Shown here one piece after another: positions 26,156-35,625 of a stretch of DNA of 64,000 nucleotides (the stretch's first letter is position 1; each line of letters starts with the position of its first letter). The stretch lies in contig NZ_PDNV01000004.1 in NCBI RefSeq assembly GCF_002849615.1, positions 124,001 through 188,000 on the forward strand, in the 5' to 3' direction. The notes beneath the pieces were generated by a model that saw only the letters and a list, made by a program, of their open reading frames with translations, did not search any database and was not told where the DNA came from. A program made the translations under genes and the position numbers. Source of the DNA: Pollutimonas nitritireducens. Lineage in GTDB: Bacteria > Pseudomonadota > Gammaproteobacteria > Burkholderiales > Burkholderiaceae_B.

Positions 26156-27484
26156 TTACGAGGCGTCGCAATTACGCGTTTCGAGTTTCTTCTCGGATGC
26201 GTACTTGGCGGCCAGCTCTTTCACCAGTGGATCCACGAACTTCTTGTCAGACTGGTACCAGTCCGACACGATGTCGAACTTCGTGCCATTCCACTGGATG
26301 ATGCGCGCCCAGTCGTCGCCCATGTGGTTTTTGCAGGACGTCTTCACAGGCCGCATCAGCTTGGCAAAGCCGAGTTCCTCGAGGCGTTCCTTGGTAATGT
26401 TGAGGTTCTCGAAGCCCCAACGGACCTGCTCGGGTGTCATATGCTTGCCCTTGCCATACTTTTCCTGGGCGGTGCGTATGGCTTCGACCTGCAGCATCGA
26501 GATCATCATGCCGCGCGTGTGGGCAATGGTGCCCACATATTTGCCATTGGTATCCGTACCCTGGCCCTTGTCATAGACATGTTTTTTCAAGTCTTCGTGC
26601 ACCCGGCCGTGATCGGCACTATTGTGGATCGTAATGCCGTTATAGCCTTTCGCAACAGCACCCAGGTCCTGGACGTCGTTCTCGGAACTGGCCCACCAGA
26701 TGCCGTACATCTTGTCGCGTGGGTACCCTACGGCCTGCGCTTCGCGTATTGCCGTAGGCGTCATGATGCCGGCGCTCCACAACAACAGGAAGTCGGGCTT
26801 GCTCTGGCGAATTTGCAACCACGTGGATTTCTGCTGGACGCCCGGAGCTGTGACCGGATACAGCTGCAAATCGAAACCGTTGGACTTGGCGCGCGCCTGC
26901 AACAGTGCGATTGGCTCTTTGCCATAAGGCGAGTCGTGATACACCAGCGCGATCTTCTTGCCCTTAAGCTTGTCTTCGCCCCCGACCTTCTTTGCGATAT
27001 CCTGGATCATGACATCTGCCGCCGTCCAGTAAGTTCCCAGCAGCGGGAAATTCCATTTGAAGACTGAACCGTCTGCGGACTGCGACAGGCCGTAGCCAAC
27101 GGTTTCAATGGTGAAACCGTCGACGATTGCCTTATCAGTCAGTGCGAAGGTGATGCCGGTGGACTGGGTATCGAAACCGGACGCGCCACCGCTCTTGTTC
27201 TTCAGGCGCTCGTAACACTCTACGCCGCGATCCGTGGCATAAGCGGTTTCACATTCCTCGTAGACGATCTTGACCCCATTGACACCGCCATCGCGCTCGT
27301 TGACCAGCTTCAGGTAATCCATTTTGCCATCGGCCCATGGGATACCCAGCGGAGCAAACGAACCGGTGCGATATGCCAGTAACGGTACGAATTGTTCTTC
27401 GGCGGCGGCTGCCGGCAAGGATGCCGTCGCCAGCGTGCCCGCCACAGCAATAAGGGCTGCGGCCAATTTAAATGAACGTGTCAT
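26156..27484 (-). CDS. livK: Periplasmic binding protein of the liv-type transporter (LivK-like)
   Basis: A 442-residue substrate-binding protein of the Peripla_BP_6 type with a signal peptide ending PAAA-AEEQF. Segments such as DGKMDYLKLVNERDGGVNG, YHDSPYGKEPI and GIWWASSENDV fit the family. It is longer than E. coli LivK (about 370 residues) and resembles the group found beside AMP-ligases, thought to bind fatty or aromatic acids rather than leucine. The ATG at 27484 follows AGGAGG eight bases upstream; an in-frame TTG two codons earlier is less likely. Confidence 0.92.
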   Translation of the reverse strand: MTRSFKLAAALIAVAGTLATASLPAAAAEEQFVPLLAYRTGSFAPLGIPWADGKMDYLKLVNERDGGVNGVKIVYEECETAYATDRGVECYERLKNKSGGASGFDTQSTGITFALTDKAIVDGFTIETVGYGLSQSADGSVFKWNFPLLGTYWTAADVMIQDIAKKVGGEDKLKGKKIALVYHDSPYGKEPIALLQARAKSNGFDLQLYPVTAPGVQQKSTWLQIRQSKPDFLLLWSAGIMTPTAIREAQAVGYPRDKMYGIWWASSENDVQDLGAVAKGYNGITIHNSADHGRVHEDLKKHVYDKGQGTDTNGKYVGTIAHTRGMMISMLQVEAIRTAQEKYGKGKHMTPEQVRWGFENLNITKERLEELGFAKLMRPVKTSCKNHMGDDWARIIQWNGTKFDIVSDWYQSDKKFVDPLVKELAAKYASEKKLETRNCDAS

Positions 27485-27585
27485 CTCCAAGTCCTCCTGA
27501 TGGTGTCTGTGTGCACCGTTTGTGATTCGGCATGGTCAAAATAGCCAGCCGAGCTTACTGATTCGTGTTGTCCGTCAATTTCCGT

Positions 27586-28650
27586 TCAATGGGGGAATGG
27601 CCAGATACGGAGCTTCTCCTTGCCTATGCTCCAGAGCCGCGCCAATCCGTGAGGCTCGACGATCAGGAAAAAGACGATAAGCCCGCCAAACACCATGTGC
27701 TCGATGTGCGAAGCCGTATCCACGGCCAGCGGTATGCCGAACATATGCGGAACGTTGGTCAGGAATACCGGCACCAGCACCATGAAAGCGGCTCCGAAGA
27801 AGCTGCCCACTATGGAACCCAGTCCGCCGATAATGACGATGAACAGCAACTGCAACGACCGGTTGAGATCGAATGCCAGCGGCTCCCAGGAGCCCAGATG
27901 TATATACGCCCATAACGCCCCGGCCACCCCGATAATGAAAGAGCTCACCGCGAAGGCGGTGAGTTTGGCGTATATGGGGCGAATTCCGATAACCGACGCG
28001 GCGACGTCCATGTCGCGTATTGCCATCCATTGCCGCCCGATCGCGCCTCGCACCAGATTCTTGGCCAACAATGCAAAGACCGCCACAAAAATGAGGACGA
28101 ACAAATAACGCTGCACGGGAGTTTGCACCGGCAGGCCGAATGCTTCGAGCGCAGGCACCGACACATTGCCGGAAGATGAATAATTCGTGAAGAATGGAAT
28201 GCGCAGAAAGGCCCAGTCGACGAAGAACTGCGCCGCCAGTGTCGTGACAGCCAGGTAGAGTCCACGGATACGAAGACTGGGCACGCCAAAGACGACGCCG
28301 ACCAGTGTGGCGAAGACGCCGCCCAGCAGTATCTGCACAACCAGCGGCGTGGCCGGCATCCGTACACCAAAATTCCAGGCGGCATAAGCGCCCACGGCCA
28401 TGAAGGCGCCCGATCCTATGGAGATCTGTCCGCAATACCCCACCAGAATATTCAAGCCTATGGCAGCGAGCGACAGGATCAGAAACGGAATCAGGATGGC
28501 TTGCAGGAAATAGTTTGACGCAAGCAGCGGAATCAGCAAAAAGGCAACAAGCAGCACCAGCAAGATGAAGAAACGATCCTGGCGTATGGGGAAGATCTGT
28601 TGATCGGCCCGGTAAGTGCTTTTGAACTGACCGTTTTCACGATAAAACAT
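27586..28650 (-). CDS. livM: ABC transporter permease LivM
   Basis: A 354-residue inner-membrane permease with about ten hydrophobic helices and the LivM hallmarks GYCGQISIGSGAFMAVGAYAA near residue 70 and VIGGLGSIVGSFFGAAF near 270, followed by a cytoplasmic tail. It pairs with LivH (32-base gap) to form the channel of the transporter. Confidence 0.93.
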   Translation of the reverse strand: MFYRENGQFKSTYRADQQIFPIRQDRFFILLVLLVAFLLIPLLASNYFLQAILIPFLILSLAAIGLNILVGYCGQISIGSGAFMAVGAYAAWNFGVRMPATPLVVQILLGGVFATLVGVVFGVPSLRIRGLYLAVTTLAAQFFVDWAFLRIPFFTNYSSSGNVSVPALEAFGLPVQTPVQRYLFVLIFVAVFALLAKNLVRGAIGRQWMAIRDMDVAASVIGIRPIYAKLTAFAVSSFIIGVAGALWAYIHLGSWEPLAFDLNRSLQLLFIVIIGGLGSIVGSFFGAAFMVLVPVFLTNVPHMFGIPLAVDTASHIEHMVFGGLIVFFLIVEPHGLARLWSIGKEKLRIWPFPH

Positions 28651-28682
28651 AATGGGTATCCAGTCTTCTTTCAGTTAAATCA

Positions 28683-29612
28683 TTAAACGCGGTCAATGAT
28701 TTTTTCACCAAACAGTCCTTGCGGGCGAAATAGCAGGAACACGAGCGCCAGCACATAGGCAAACCAGATCTCGATGCCGCCGCCGACGAACGGGCCCACA
28801 TATACCTCCGAGAGCTTTTCGCCGACGCCGATAATCAGGCCGCCGACAATCGCTCCGGGCACCGACGTGAGGCCACCCAGGATGACGACGGGCAAGGCGC
28901 GCAAGGCGGCGGTTGACAGGGTGAACTGGACACCGAACTTGGATCCCCAGATAATGCCGGCGACCAGTGCGACAATGCCTGCGACAGTCCACACGACCAC
29001 CCAGATTCGATTCAAGGGTATGCCGATGGATTGCGCTGCCTGGTGATCGTCGGCCACGGCGCGCAGGGCCCGGCCAACGGATGTGTACTGAAAGAACACC
29101 GCCAGCACGGCAACCAGCAATGCCGACACCGCTGCCGCCGTCAGGTCTTCGAGGCTGATCAATACTCCACCCTCGAAAACCGATTCGAGGATGAAAACGG
29201 GATCCTTGGGCATGCCCACATCGATGGAGTAGACGCTGCTGCCGAAAATGATCTGACCCATACCGTCCAGAAAGTAGCTGATTCCTATGGTTGCCATCAG
29301 CAGGGTCGTGCCCTCCTGGTTGACCAGGTAGCGCAATACCCAGCGCTCGATCGCAACCGCGATTAGCCACATGAAAATGCCGCTGATGATGAAGGCAAGC
29401 ACATTGGCCAGGATCAGGCTCTCGATACCAAGCCACTGCGGTATCCATTCGGAGAACCTCGCCATTGACAGGGCCGCGATCAGTACCATGGCGCCTTGCG
29501 CAAAGTTGAAGACGCCGGATGCCTTGAAAATGAGAACAAAACCCAAGGCGACCAGCGAATACAGCATGCCCGTCATCAGGCCGCCGAACAGGGTTTCCAG
29601 GAAAAATGCCAT
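28683..29612 (-). CDS. livH: ABC transporter permease LivH
   Basis: A 309-residue inner-membrane permease with the LivH motifs ALGFVLIFKASGVFNFAQGAMV near the N-terminus and VILGGLTSVPGAIVGGLIIGV near residue 250. About eight hydrophobic helices are evident. It lies between livG and livM in the operon. Confidence 0.94.
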   Translation of the reverse strand: MAFFLETLFGGLMTGMLYSLVALGFVLIFKASGVFNFAQGAMVLIAALSMARFSEWIPQWLGIESLILANVLAFIISGIFMWLIAVAIERWVLRYLVNQEGTTLLMATIGISYFLDGMGQIIFGSSVYSIDVGMPKDPVFILESVFEGGVLISLEDLTAAAVSALLVAVLAVFFQYTSVGRALRAVADDHQAAQSIGIPLNRIWVVVWTVAGIVALVAGIIWGSKFGVQFTLSTAALRALPVVILGGLTSVPGAIVGGLIIGVGEKLSEVYVGPFVGGGIEIWFAYVLALVFLLFRPQGLFGEKIIDRV

Positions 29613-29637
29613 TTCTGTCTTCCTTGTTTAGGGCTTG

Positions 29638-30435
29638 TTAATGGCTGGCGCCAAGATAGGCGCGTATCACTTCGGGATTCTGGCGGACCTCATCGGGCAT
29701 GCCATCGCCGATTTTCTTGCCGTAATCCAGGACCACCACCCGGTCGGAGACATCCATGACCACACCCATATCGTGCTCGATCAACACGATCGTGGTGCCG
29801 TATTCTTCGTTGACATCGAGAATGAAACGGCTCATGTCCTGCTTCTCTTCGATGTTCATGCCGGCCATGGGTTCGTCCAGCAACAGAATGCGCGGCTCCA
29901 TGGCCAGCGCACGGCCCAGATCCACCCGTTTTTGCAGTCCGTATGGCAGGCGCCCCACCGGCGTTTTGCGATAGGCCTGGATTTCAAGAAAATCGATCAG
30001 GTTTTCGACAAACTCACGGTGGGCGATTTCTTCACGTTCGGCCGAGCCCAGGCGGAAAGCCTGGGCCAGTATCCCGCTGGTCATACGCAAATTGCGGCCG
30101 GTCATGATGTTGTCCAGGACACTCATGCCTTTGAACAGGGCGAGATTCTGGAAAGTCCGCGCAATACCCATCTCGGCCGCACGCCGGGAATTCATTTTGG
30201 TGAATTTGTTGCCTGCCAGCGTAATTTCGCCGTGTTGCGGAGTGTAGACTCCGTTTATCACATTGAGCATGGAGCTTTTACCCGCGCCGTTCGGCCCGAT
30301 GATGGCGCGGATTTCGTGTTCGCGCACATCAAAGGAAATGTCGGTCAAGGCCTTAACGCCTCCGAAGGCGAGCGAGATATTTTGCAGATCGAGGATGATG
30401 TCTCCGATCCGTTGATCGCGAGCAGCTTGACTCAT
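29638..30435 (-). CDS. livG: ABC transporter ATPase LivG
   Basis: A 265-residue ATPase with Walker A GPNGAGKSS, the PYGLQKRVDLGRALA signature region, Walker B ILLLDEPMAGMN and EHDMGVVMDV. The ATG overlaps the TAA of the upstream acyl-CoA ligase (TAATG), indicating translational coupling and hence that the ligase works with the transporter. Confidence 0.94.
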   Translation of the reverse strand: MSQAARDQRIGDIILDLQNISLAFGGVKALTDISFDVREHEIRAIIGPNGAGKSSMLNVINGVYTPQHGEITLAGNKFTKMNSRRAAEMGIARTFQNLALFKGMSVLDNIMTGRNLRMTSGILAQAFRLGSAEREEIAHREFVENLIDFLEIQAYRKTPVGRLPYGLQKRVDLGRALAMEPRILLLDEPMAGMNIEEKQDMSRFILDVNEEYGTTIVLIEHDMGVVMDVSDRVVVLDYGKKIGDGMPDEVRQNPEVIRAYLGASH

Positions 30436-32411
30436 TATGCAGCCTTCCTTGTGTTGCCCGGAAACGTCCTGGCCTCGGCGATTTTCAGGTCTGCCGAAAT
30501 AATGCCTGTACGGCCGTCCTCGAATTTGACTTCGGTTTCGATGAACTGGTTGGGCTTGCCTTGGAAAAGCGCCTGGACCAGGACGTCGTACTTCTGGGCG
30601 ATGAAGGCACGTCGTACCTTGCGGGTACGGGTAAGTTCGTCATCGTCGGGGTCCAGTTCCTTGTGGAGCACCAGGAAACGCGATACCTGCGACCCACACA
30701 GCTTTGGGTCGGCCGCCAGGTCGGCATTCACATCTTCGACGCAGCCGCGGATTAGCTCGTAGACTTCAGGCTTCTGCGCCAGGTCGGTATAGCCGGCATA
30801 AGGCAGGCCCTGTCGTTCAGCCCAGTTGCCAACCGCTTCCAGGTCGATGTTGATAAAGGCGCAAACGATGGATTTTCCCGTGCCGAATGCAACGACTTCC
30901 TTGATGTATTGGAAGAACTTCAGCTTGTTTTCAATGTATTTGGGCGCGAACAAACTGCCGTCGGCCAATTTACCGACGTCCTTGGCACGATCGATGATCT
31001 TCAGCTGCCCGTCGGTGTCGAGGTAGCCTGCATCGCCTGTGTGATACCAGCCGTCGACGGTATAGGATTCCGCGGTGGCTTCGGGATTGCGATAGTATTC
31101 CTTGAAGAGACCTGGACTCTTGACCTGTATTTCGCCGTTTTCGGCCACGCGTATCTCTACCCCTTTGACTGGCGGACCCACTGTATCGGCACGCACTTGT
31201 CCGTCCGACTGCACACACACGAACACCGACGTTTCGGTCGAGCCGTAGAGCTGCTTCAGGTTGATGCCGATCGAACGATAGAACACGAACAGGTCGGGCC
31301 CAATTGCCTCGCCGGCTGTATACGCCACCCGGACGCGGCTCATGCCCAGTGCGTTACGCAAGGGACCGTACATGAATAAATCGCCGATTCGGTAGCGGAG
31401 ACGGTCCCAGGCGCCGACCGAGGGATCCTTGTCGAGTATTTTCACACCGACCCGGCGCGCGAGGCCCATGAAGGAATGGAACAGCTTGCGTTTGATTGCA
31501 CTGGCATCTTCCATGCGGATCATGACATGGGTGAGCAGGCCTTCCAGCACACGCGGCGGTGCAAAATAATAGGTCGGCCCGATGTCATGCATGTCGATCG
31601 AGACGGTGTCGGGCGACTCTGGATGGTTGACCGTAAAGCCGGTAACCAGAAACTGCGTATACGAGAACATGTTCTGGCCAATCCACGCAGGCGGAAGGTA
31701 AGCCAGCACCTCTTCACGATCCGTCAGGTTTTCGAGCTCCTGGATGGCGCGCCCCCGATCGATGAGCGCATGATGAGTGAGCACCACGCCCTTGGGCTTG
31801 CCCGTCGTGCCTGATGTGTAGAACATGGCAGCGGTATCGTCCGGCTTGACTGCGGCAATGGCTTGATCCACATAGCCGGGGTTGGCGACAGCATGTTCGC
31901 GGCCGATTTCCAACAGGCGGTCAAATGACAACAGATTCTCACGGGTGTAGTTGCGTAGTCCGCGCGGATCGTCATAGACCACGTGGCGCAGGGCCGGGCA
32001 GTCTTCTGCGACTTCCAGCATTTTGTCGACCTGCTCCTGGTCCTCGACAATCGCGATACGGATATCGGCATCCTGAAACACATACAGCATTTCCGCCGCA
32101 ATCGCGTCTTGATACAGTGGCACCGGAATAGCGCCCAGACATTGTGCGGCCATCATCGACAGGTACAAACGCGGCCGATTTTCGCCTACGATGGCGATGT
32201 GCTGCCCTGCCTGCACGCCCACCGCGGCAAAACCGCTGGCCAGTTCATGCATCTGGTGCGAAAGTTCGCTCCAGCTTATTGTCTGCCAGATTCCGAGGTC
32301 TTTTTCACGCATGGCCGGGCGAGCCCCGCGCACCTGGGCATGGTGCAGCACCAAGGCCGGAAACGTGTCGGCTTCCCCGGATATTTTTTGTGTAGGCAGA
32401 TTTTGAGCCAC
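30435..32411 (-). CDS. AMP-dependent acyl-CoA synthetase (FadD15-like)
   Basis: A roughly 658-residue adenylate-forming ligase of the long-chain acyl-CoA synthetase type. It has the phosphate loop FYTSGTTGKPKGVVLTHHA, YGSTETSVFV, GWYHTGDAGYLD and the C-terminal lysine region. Unlike the PaaK-like enzyme at the other end of the operon it has the full family motif set. The start is taken as the GTG at 32411, which has AAGGAG five bases upstream; ATGs at 32435 and 32483 lack a properly spaced ribosome site. It is the first gene of the seven-gene transporter operon and probably activates the imported acid. Confidence 0.88.
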   Translation of the reverse strand: MAQNLPTQKISGEADTFPALVLHHAQVRGARPAMREKDLGIWQTISWSELSHQMHELASGFAAVGVQAGQHIAIVGENRPRLYLSMMAAQCLGAIPVPLYQDAIAAEMLYVFQDADIRIAIVEDQEQVDKMLEVAEDCPALRHVVYDDPRGLRNYTRENLLSFDRLLEIGREHAVANPGYVDQAIAAVKPDDTAAMFYTSGTTGKPKGVVLTHHALIDRGRAIQELENLTDREEVLAYLPPAWIGQNMFSYTQFLVTGFTVNHPESPDTVSIDMHDIGPTYYFAPPRVLEGLLTHVMIRMEDASAIKRKLFHSFMGLARRVGVKILDKDPSVGAWDRLRYRIGDLFMYGPLRNALGMSRVRVAYTAGEAIGPDLFVFYRSIGINLKQLYGSTETSVFVCVQSDGQVRADTVGPPVKGVEIRVAENGEIQVKSPGLFKEYYRNPEATAESYTVDGWYHTGDAGYLDTDGQLKIIDRAKDVGKLADGSLFAPKYIENKLKFFQYIKEVVAFGTGKSIVCAFINIDLEAVGNWAERQGLPYAGYTDLAQKPEVYELIRGCVEDVNADLAADPKLCGSQVSRFLVLHKELDPDDDELTRTRKVRRAFIAQKYDVLVQALFQGKPNQFIETEVKFEDGRTGIISADLKIAEARTFPGNTRKAA

Positions 32412-32523
32412 GGTGTCTCCTTCAGCCAGTATCATTCCCCTTTTATTTAAGGGCTTATGCTTATATTTATGTGAGGCTGTCATTCAGCTTATCGTAAAGA
32501 TATAGCCTTGCACTCGCTCCAAC

Positions 32524-32539
32524 TGTCATGAATATGACA
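32524..32539. promoter_or_regulatory. Palindromic candidate operator between the ligase operon and a Crp/Fnr regulator
   Basis: TGTCATGAATATGACA is a perfect 6-bp inverted repeat with a 4-base spacer, a geometry suited to a Crp/Fnr-family dimer. It lies 27 bases upstream of the regulator start and about 113 bases upstream of the ligase start. Control by the adjacent regulator is inferred. Confidence 0.6.
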
Positions 32540-32566
32540 TTCGCGCATTTTCTAGGGTAAATCCTC

Positions 32567-33241
32567 ATGCATCTCAACGACTCACTGTACGACGCGGCGG
32601 CATGGCTGTCTTTGCTGACGCATGAGCAGCAAGAGCGCGTACTACGAGATGTTTCGGTTGCGCAGTATCCGGCCGGCGCGATGATTGAACGCAAGGGTGA
32701 AAAAGCCTATGCATGGATAGGCGTGCATAGCGGCCTGGTCAAGGTATCGGTGGGTACACCAGACGGCAAGCTCGCTTCGCTGACGGGCGTGCCCTCGGGC
32801 GGCTGGATAGGCGAAGGTTCGTTGCTGAAGAACGAAGCCCGCAAGTACGATATCGTGGCCTTGCGGGCCAGCACCATCGTCCGGCTGCCGGCCGCGACCT
32901 TCGACTGGCTGCTGGACACCAGCATTCCGTTCAACCGGTACTTGCTACATCAACTGAACGAGCGGGTTGCCCAGTTCATAGGCAAGGCCGAGTACGACCG
33001 GCTGCTGGCGCCGGATGCCCGGGTCGCACGCTGCCTGGCTGAACTATTTAATCCTTTGCTTTATCCCGGCAAAAGCATGCGGCTGGATATCACCCAGGAA
33101 GAAATTGGCTACCTTGCCCGCATATCGCGCCAGCGCACCAACCAGGCGCTGCGCGCGCTCGAGGCCGCAAACCTGCTGAAAGTGGAATACGGGGCCGTAC
33201 AAGTCCTGGACCTGGACGGATTGAAGCAATACAGTCTGTAG
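32567..33241 (+). CDS. Crp/Fnr-family transcriptional regulator
   Basis: A 224-residue regulator with an N-terminal effector-binding beta-roll (about 20-115) and a C-terminal winged helix (about 165-215; DITQEEIGYLARISRQRTNQAL). It lacks Fnr cysteines and the residues of classical cAMP pocket are not obvious. Such proteins often stand divergently beside liv-type/AMP-ligase operons, as here, and it probably controls that operon. The signal is unknown. Confidence 0.88.
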   Translation: MHLNDSLYDAAAWLSLLTHEQQERVLRDVSVAQYPAGAMIERKGEKAYAWIGVHSGLVKVSVGTPDGKLASLTGVPSGGWIGEGSLLKNEARKYDIVALRASTIVRLPAATFDWLLDTSIPFNRYLLHQLNERVAQFIGKAEYDRLLAPDARVARCLAELFNPLLYPGKSMRLDITQEEIGYLARISRQRTNQALRALEAANLLKVEYGAVQVLDLDGLKQYSL

Positions 33242-33253
33242 GGATTATCCGGT

Positions 33254-34219
33254 TCAATTGAGCTTGATGCCGGCGGCCTTGATCACGCCGCCCCATTCCT
33301 CGCGCTGCAGATCGGCGTATGACTTGAAGTCATGGGCCGACATCGGCATGGGTTCCACGCCCATGGCGGTGATTTTCTGTTGGACAACATCCGACCTCAA
33401 CGCTGCCTGCAGATCGGCGTTCAATTTGGCGACCACGTCATCCGGAATACCCGCAGGCCCGATAAGACCTTGCCAGGCGTAGGCCGTGAAATCTTTGACT
33501 CCGGCTTCAGCCATCGTCGGTACATCCGGCAACAGAGCGAGCCGTTTGGGTGTCGCAACAGCAAGTACACGCAGCTTTCCTGCCTTGATATTGGCCAGCC
33601 CAGCCGCGGAATCGACGAATCCGGCAGAGACTTGCCCGCCGAGCAAGTCCTGGATTGCCGGAGCCGCCCCCTTGTAGGGAACGTCGACCATCTGGACATC
33701 GGCACGCTGCTTGAACATTTCCAGAGCCAGGTGATGCGGGGAGCCGGCGCCCGCCGAGGCTGAAGTCAATTTGCCCGGATCTTTACGGGCCGCATCGATC
33801 AGTTGCTGCACCGTTTTGTAGGGGGATTGCGCGTTCACGGCAAGCATGAGCGGGAAACGGGCCAGGCCCCCAATATAAGTGAACTTGGCCGTATCGTACT
33901 GCAGCGTAGAGTAAAGCCATGGGTTGTAAGCCAGGGTGCCCGAGTCGGCCGTGCCGAAGGTGTACCCATCGGGCTTGGCATCCTGGACGAACGTGGCGCC
34001 AATGATGGTGCCTGCGCCAGGCTTGTTCTCGACGACGACTGTCTGGCCCAGGTTTTTCTCAATACTGGCACCAACGACGCGCGCGATAACGTCCGATCCG
34101 CCGCCCGCGGGGTAAGGCACTATCCACTGGACCTGGCGCTCTGGCCACGATGCCGCGTGCGCCCATCCAGCCACGCTGAACACAGCCGCAGCCATGAGGC
34201 CACCTAATAGTTTAGACAT
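33254..34219 (-). CDS. Bug/TctC-family periplasmic substrate-binding protein
   Basis: A 321-residue binding protein with a signal peptide ending AHA-ASWP, the family start WPERQVQWIVPYPAGGGSDVIARV and later ASAGAGSPHHLALEMF, VPYKGAAPAIQDLLGGQVSAGF and LLPDVPTMAEAGV. The ATG at 34219 has GGAGA upstream; a longer frame by ten codons is less likely. No TctA/TctB membrane genes adjoin. It converges on the Crp/Fnr regulator with a 12-base gap. Substrate unknown. Confidence 0.93.
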   Translation of the reverse strand: MSKLLGGLMAAAVFSVAGWAHAASWPERQVQWIVPYPAGGGSDVIARVVGASIEKNLGQTVVVENKPGAGTIIGATFVQDAKPDGYTFGTADSGTLAYNPWLYSTLQYDTAKFTYIGGLARFPLMLAVNAQSPYKTVQQLIDAARKDPGKLTSASAGAGSPHHLALEMFKQRADVQMVDVPYKGAAPAIQDLLGGQVSAGFVDSAAGLANIKAGKLRVLAVATPKRLALLPDVPTMAEAGVKDFTAYAWQGLIGPAGIPDDVVAKLNADLQAALRSDVVQQKITAMGVEPMPMSAHDFKSYADLQREEWGGVIKAAGIKLN

Positions 34220-34329
34220 GAATAGTATCTCCGTAGAATATTTGGGCATATAGTTGTTGAGCCCGATTATGCTACGGCTATCCGTTATTTGAAATACGGA
34301 CTTTCCTTGTTCTATGCCGTCATGGCATG

Positions 34330-35625
34330 TCAGCGCACCAAGCCCGCGGCAGCGGTCTGGTGCGTGGCGGCATCGATCAAGATAAAGGAACCGGTAACCG
34401 GATAGTCGATATAGGCGTCCACAGCCAGCGTATCCGTGGCGGTGACCGTAACGTGGCCGATGTCATTCATTTCCAGTACCCCACTGGCCGCCACGCGCTG
34501 CAATTCGTGTATGTCGCGGCGGCTGTGCACAGTTTTGATTCTTGCCTGTGTCAGTTTGGTACCTTGCTTGAGCCAGTACAGGCGTTGGGCGCTGAGCGGC
34601 TGCTGATCGAGCCAGCAAAGCTCGGCATCGAACTCTTTGGTCACACGCACCGACTGGTCTGAATGCACAAGGAGGTCGCCGCGCGAGACGTCGAGATCGC
34701 GATCAAGCACGACAACGACCGTATCGCCTGCCACGGCGGAATCCACGTCAGCATCGAAGCGCAAGAGCCGCGCCACTTTGGCTAGCTGTGTGGAAGGCTG
34801 GACCCTGATCTCGTCGCCGACGCTCAAGGTGGCGCCGGCCAACTGGCCGGCATAGCCGCGAAAATCGTTTATGTCGTGACCTCCATGGCGGATGACCCAT
34901 TGCACAAAAAAACGTGACCCGCCTCCCGTGACCCCGGCAGCCGCAGGCAAACCTTCCAACAAACCCAGCAATGGCGGCCCGTCATACCAGGGCGTATTCG
35001 AGGAGCTTGCCACGACGTTGTCGCCTTTGAGCGCCGACATGGGAATGATATGGAAACGCGGCATACCCAATTGCTCGGCGAGTTCGGCATAAGCGGCGCG
35101 TATGCGCTCGAACACCTTTTCATCCCAGTCGACCAGATCCATTTTATTGACCGCCACGACGATATGCTGCAAACCGAGCAAATGAGCCAGGGCGCTATGC
35201 CGCCTGGTTTGAGCAAGCAACTTCCCATCGTGCACGCGCGTGGCATCGATAAGTATGATCGCCACTTCGGCCGTGGATGCCCCGGTAACCATATTGCGCG
35301 TGTATTGCTCGTGGCCGGGCGCATCGGCCACGATGAACTTGCGCAAAGGCGTGGCAAAGTAGCGATACGCCACATCGATGGTAATGCCCTGCTCGCGCTC
35401 GGCCTCCAACCCGTCGGTCAGCAAGGACAAGTCGATGTCGCTGGCGGCAACGCGCTTGTATTTGGAGCGCGTAATGGCGGCGAGTTGATCCGCGAATACT
35501 CCCTTGCTGTCATACAGCAGACGGCCGATCAGCGTGGACTTCCCGTCATCGACTGAACCGGCTGTAATAAGGCGCAGCACGCCGGTATCGATCGCGGATA
35601 TCCAGGACTCATTTACTGCATTCAT
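34330..35625 (-). CDS. cysN: Sulfate adenylyltransferase large subunit CysN
   Basis: GTPase subunit of ATP sulfurylase in sulfate assimilation. The 431-residue protein has the GTP-binding motifs GSVDDGKS (23-30), DAPGHEQYTRN and NKMD, and an EF-Tu-like C-terminal half. No APS-kinase (CysC) domain is fused. The ATG at 35625 overlaps the cysD stop (TAATG), so the pair is coupled. Confidence 0.95.
   Translation of the reverse strand: MNAVNESWISAIDTGVLRLITAGSVDDGKSTLIGRLLYDSKGVFADQLAAITRSKYKRVAASDIDLSLLTDGLEAEREQGITIDVAYRYFATPLRKFIVADAPGHEQYTRNMVTGASTAEVAIILIDATRVHDGKLLAQTRRHSALAHLLGLQHIVVAVNKMDLVDWDEKVFERIRAAYAELAEQLGMPRFHIIPMSALKGDNVVASSSNTPWYDGPPLLGLLEGLPAAAGVTGGGSRFFVQWVIRHGGHDINDFRGYAGQLAGATLSVGDEIRVQPSTQLAKVARLLRFDADVDSAVAGDTVVVVLDRDLDVSRGDLLVHSDQSVRVTKEFDAELCWLDQQPLSAQRLYWLKQGTKLTQARIKTVHSRRDIHELQRVAASGVLEMNDIGHVTVTATDTLAVDAYIDYPVTGSFILIDAATHQTAAAGLVR

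Noticed and set aside
34282-34299. Hairpin CCGTTATTT/AAATACGG between cysN and the Bug-protein gene as a terminator
   Set aside because: The stem is short with a bulge and no T-run follows in the direction of cysN transcription.
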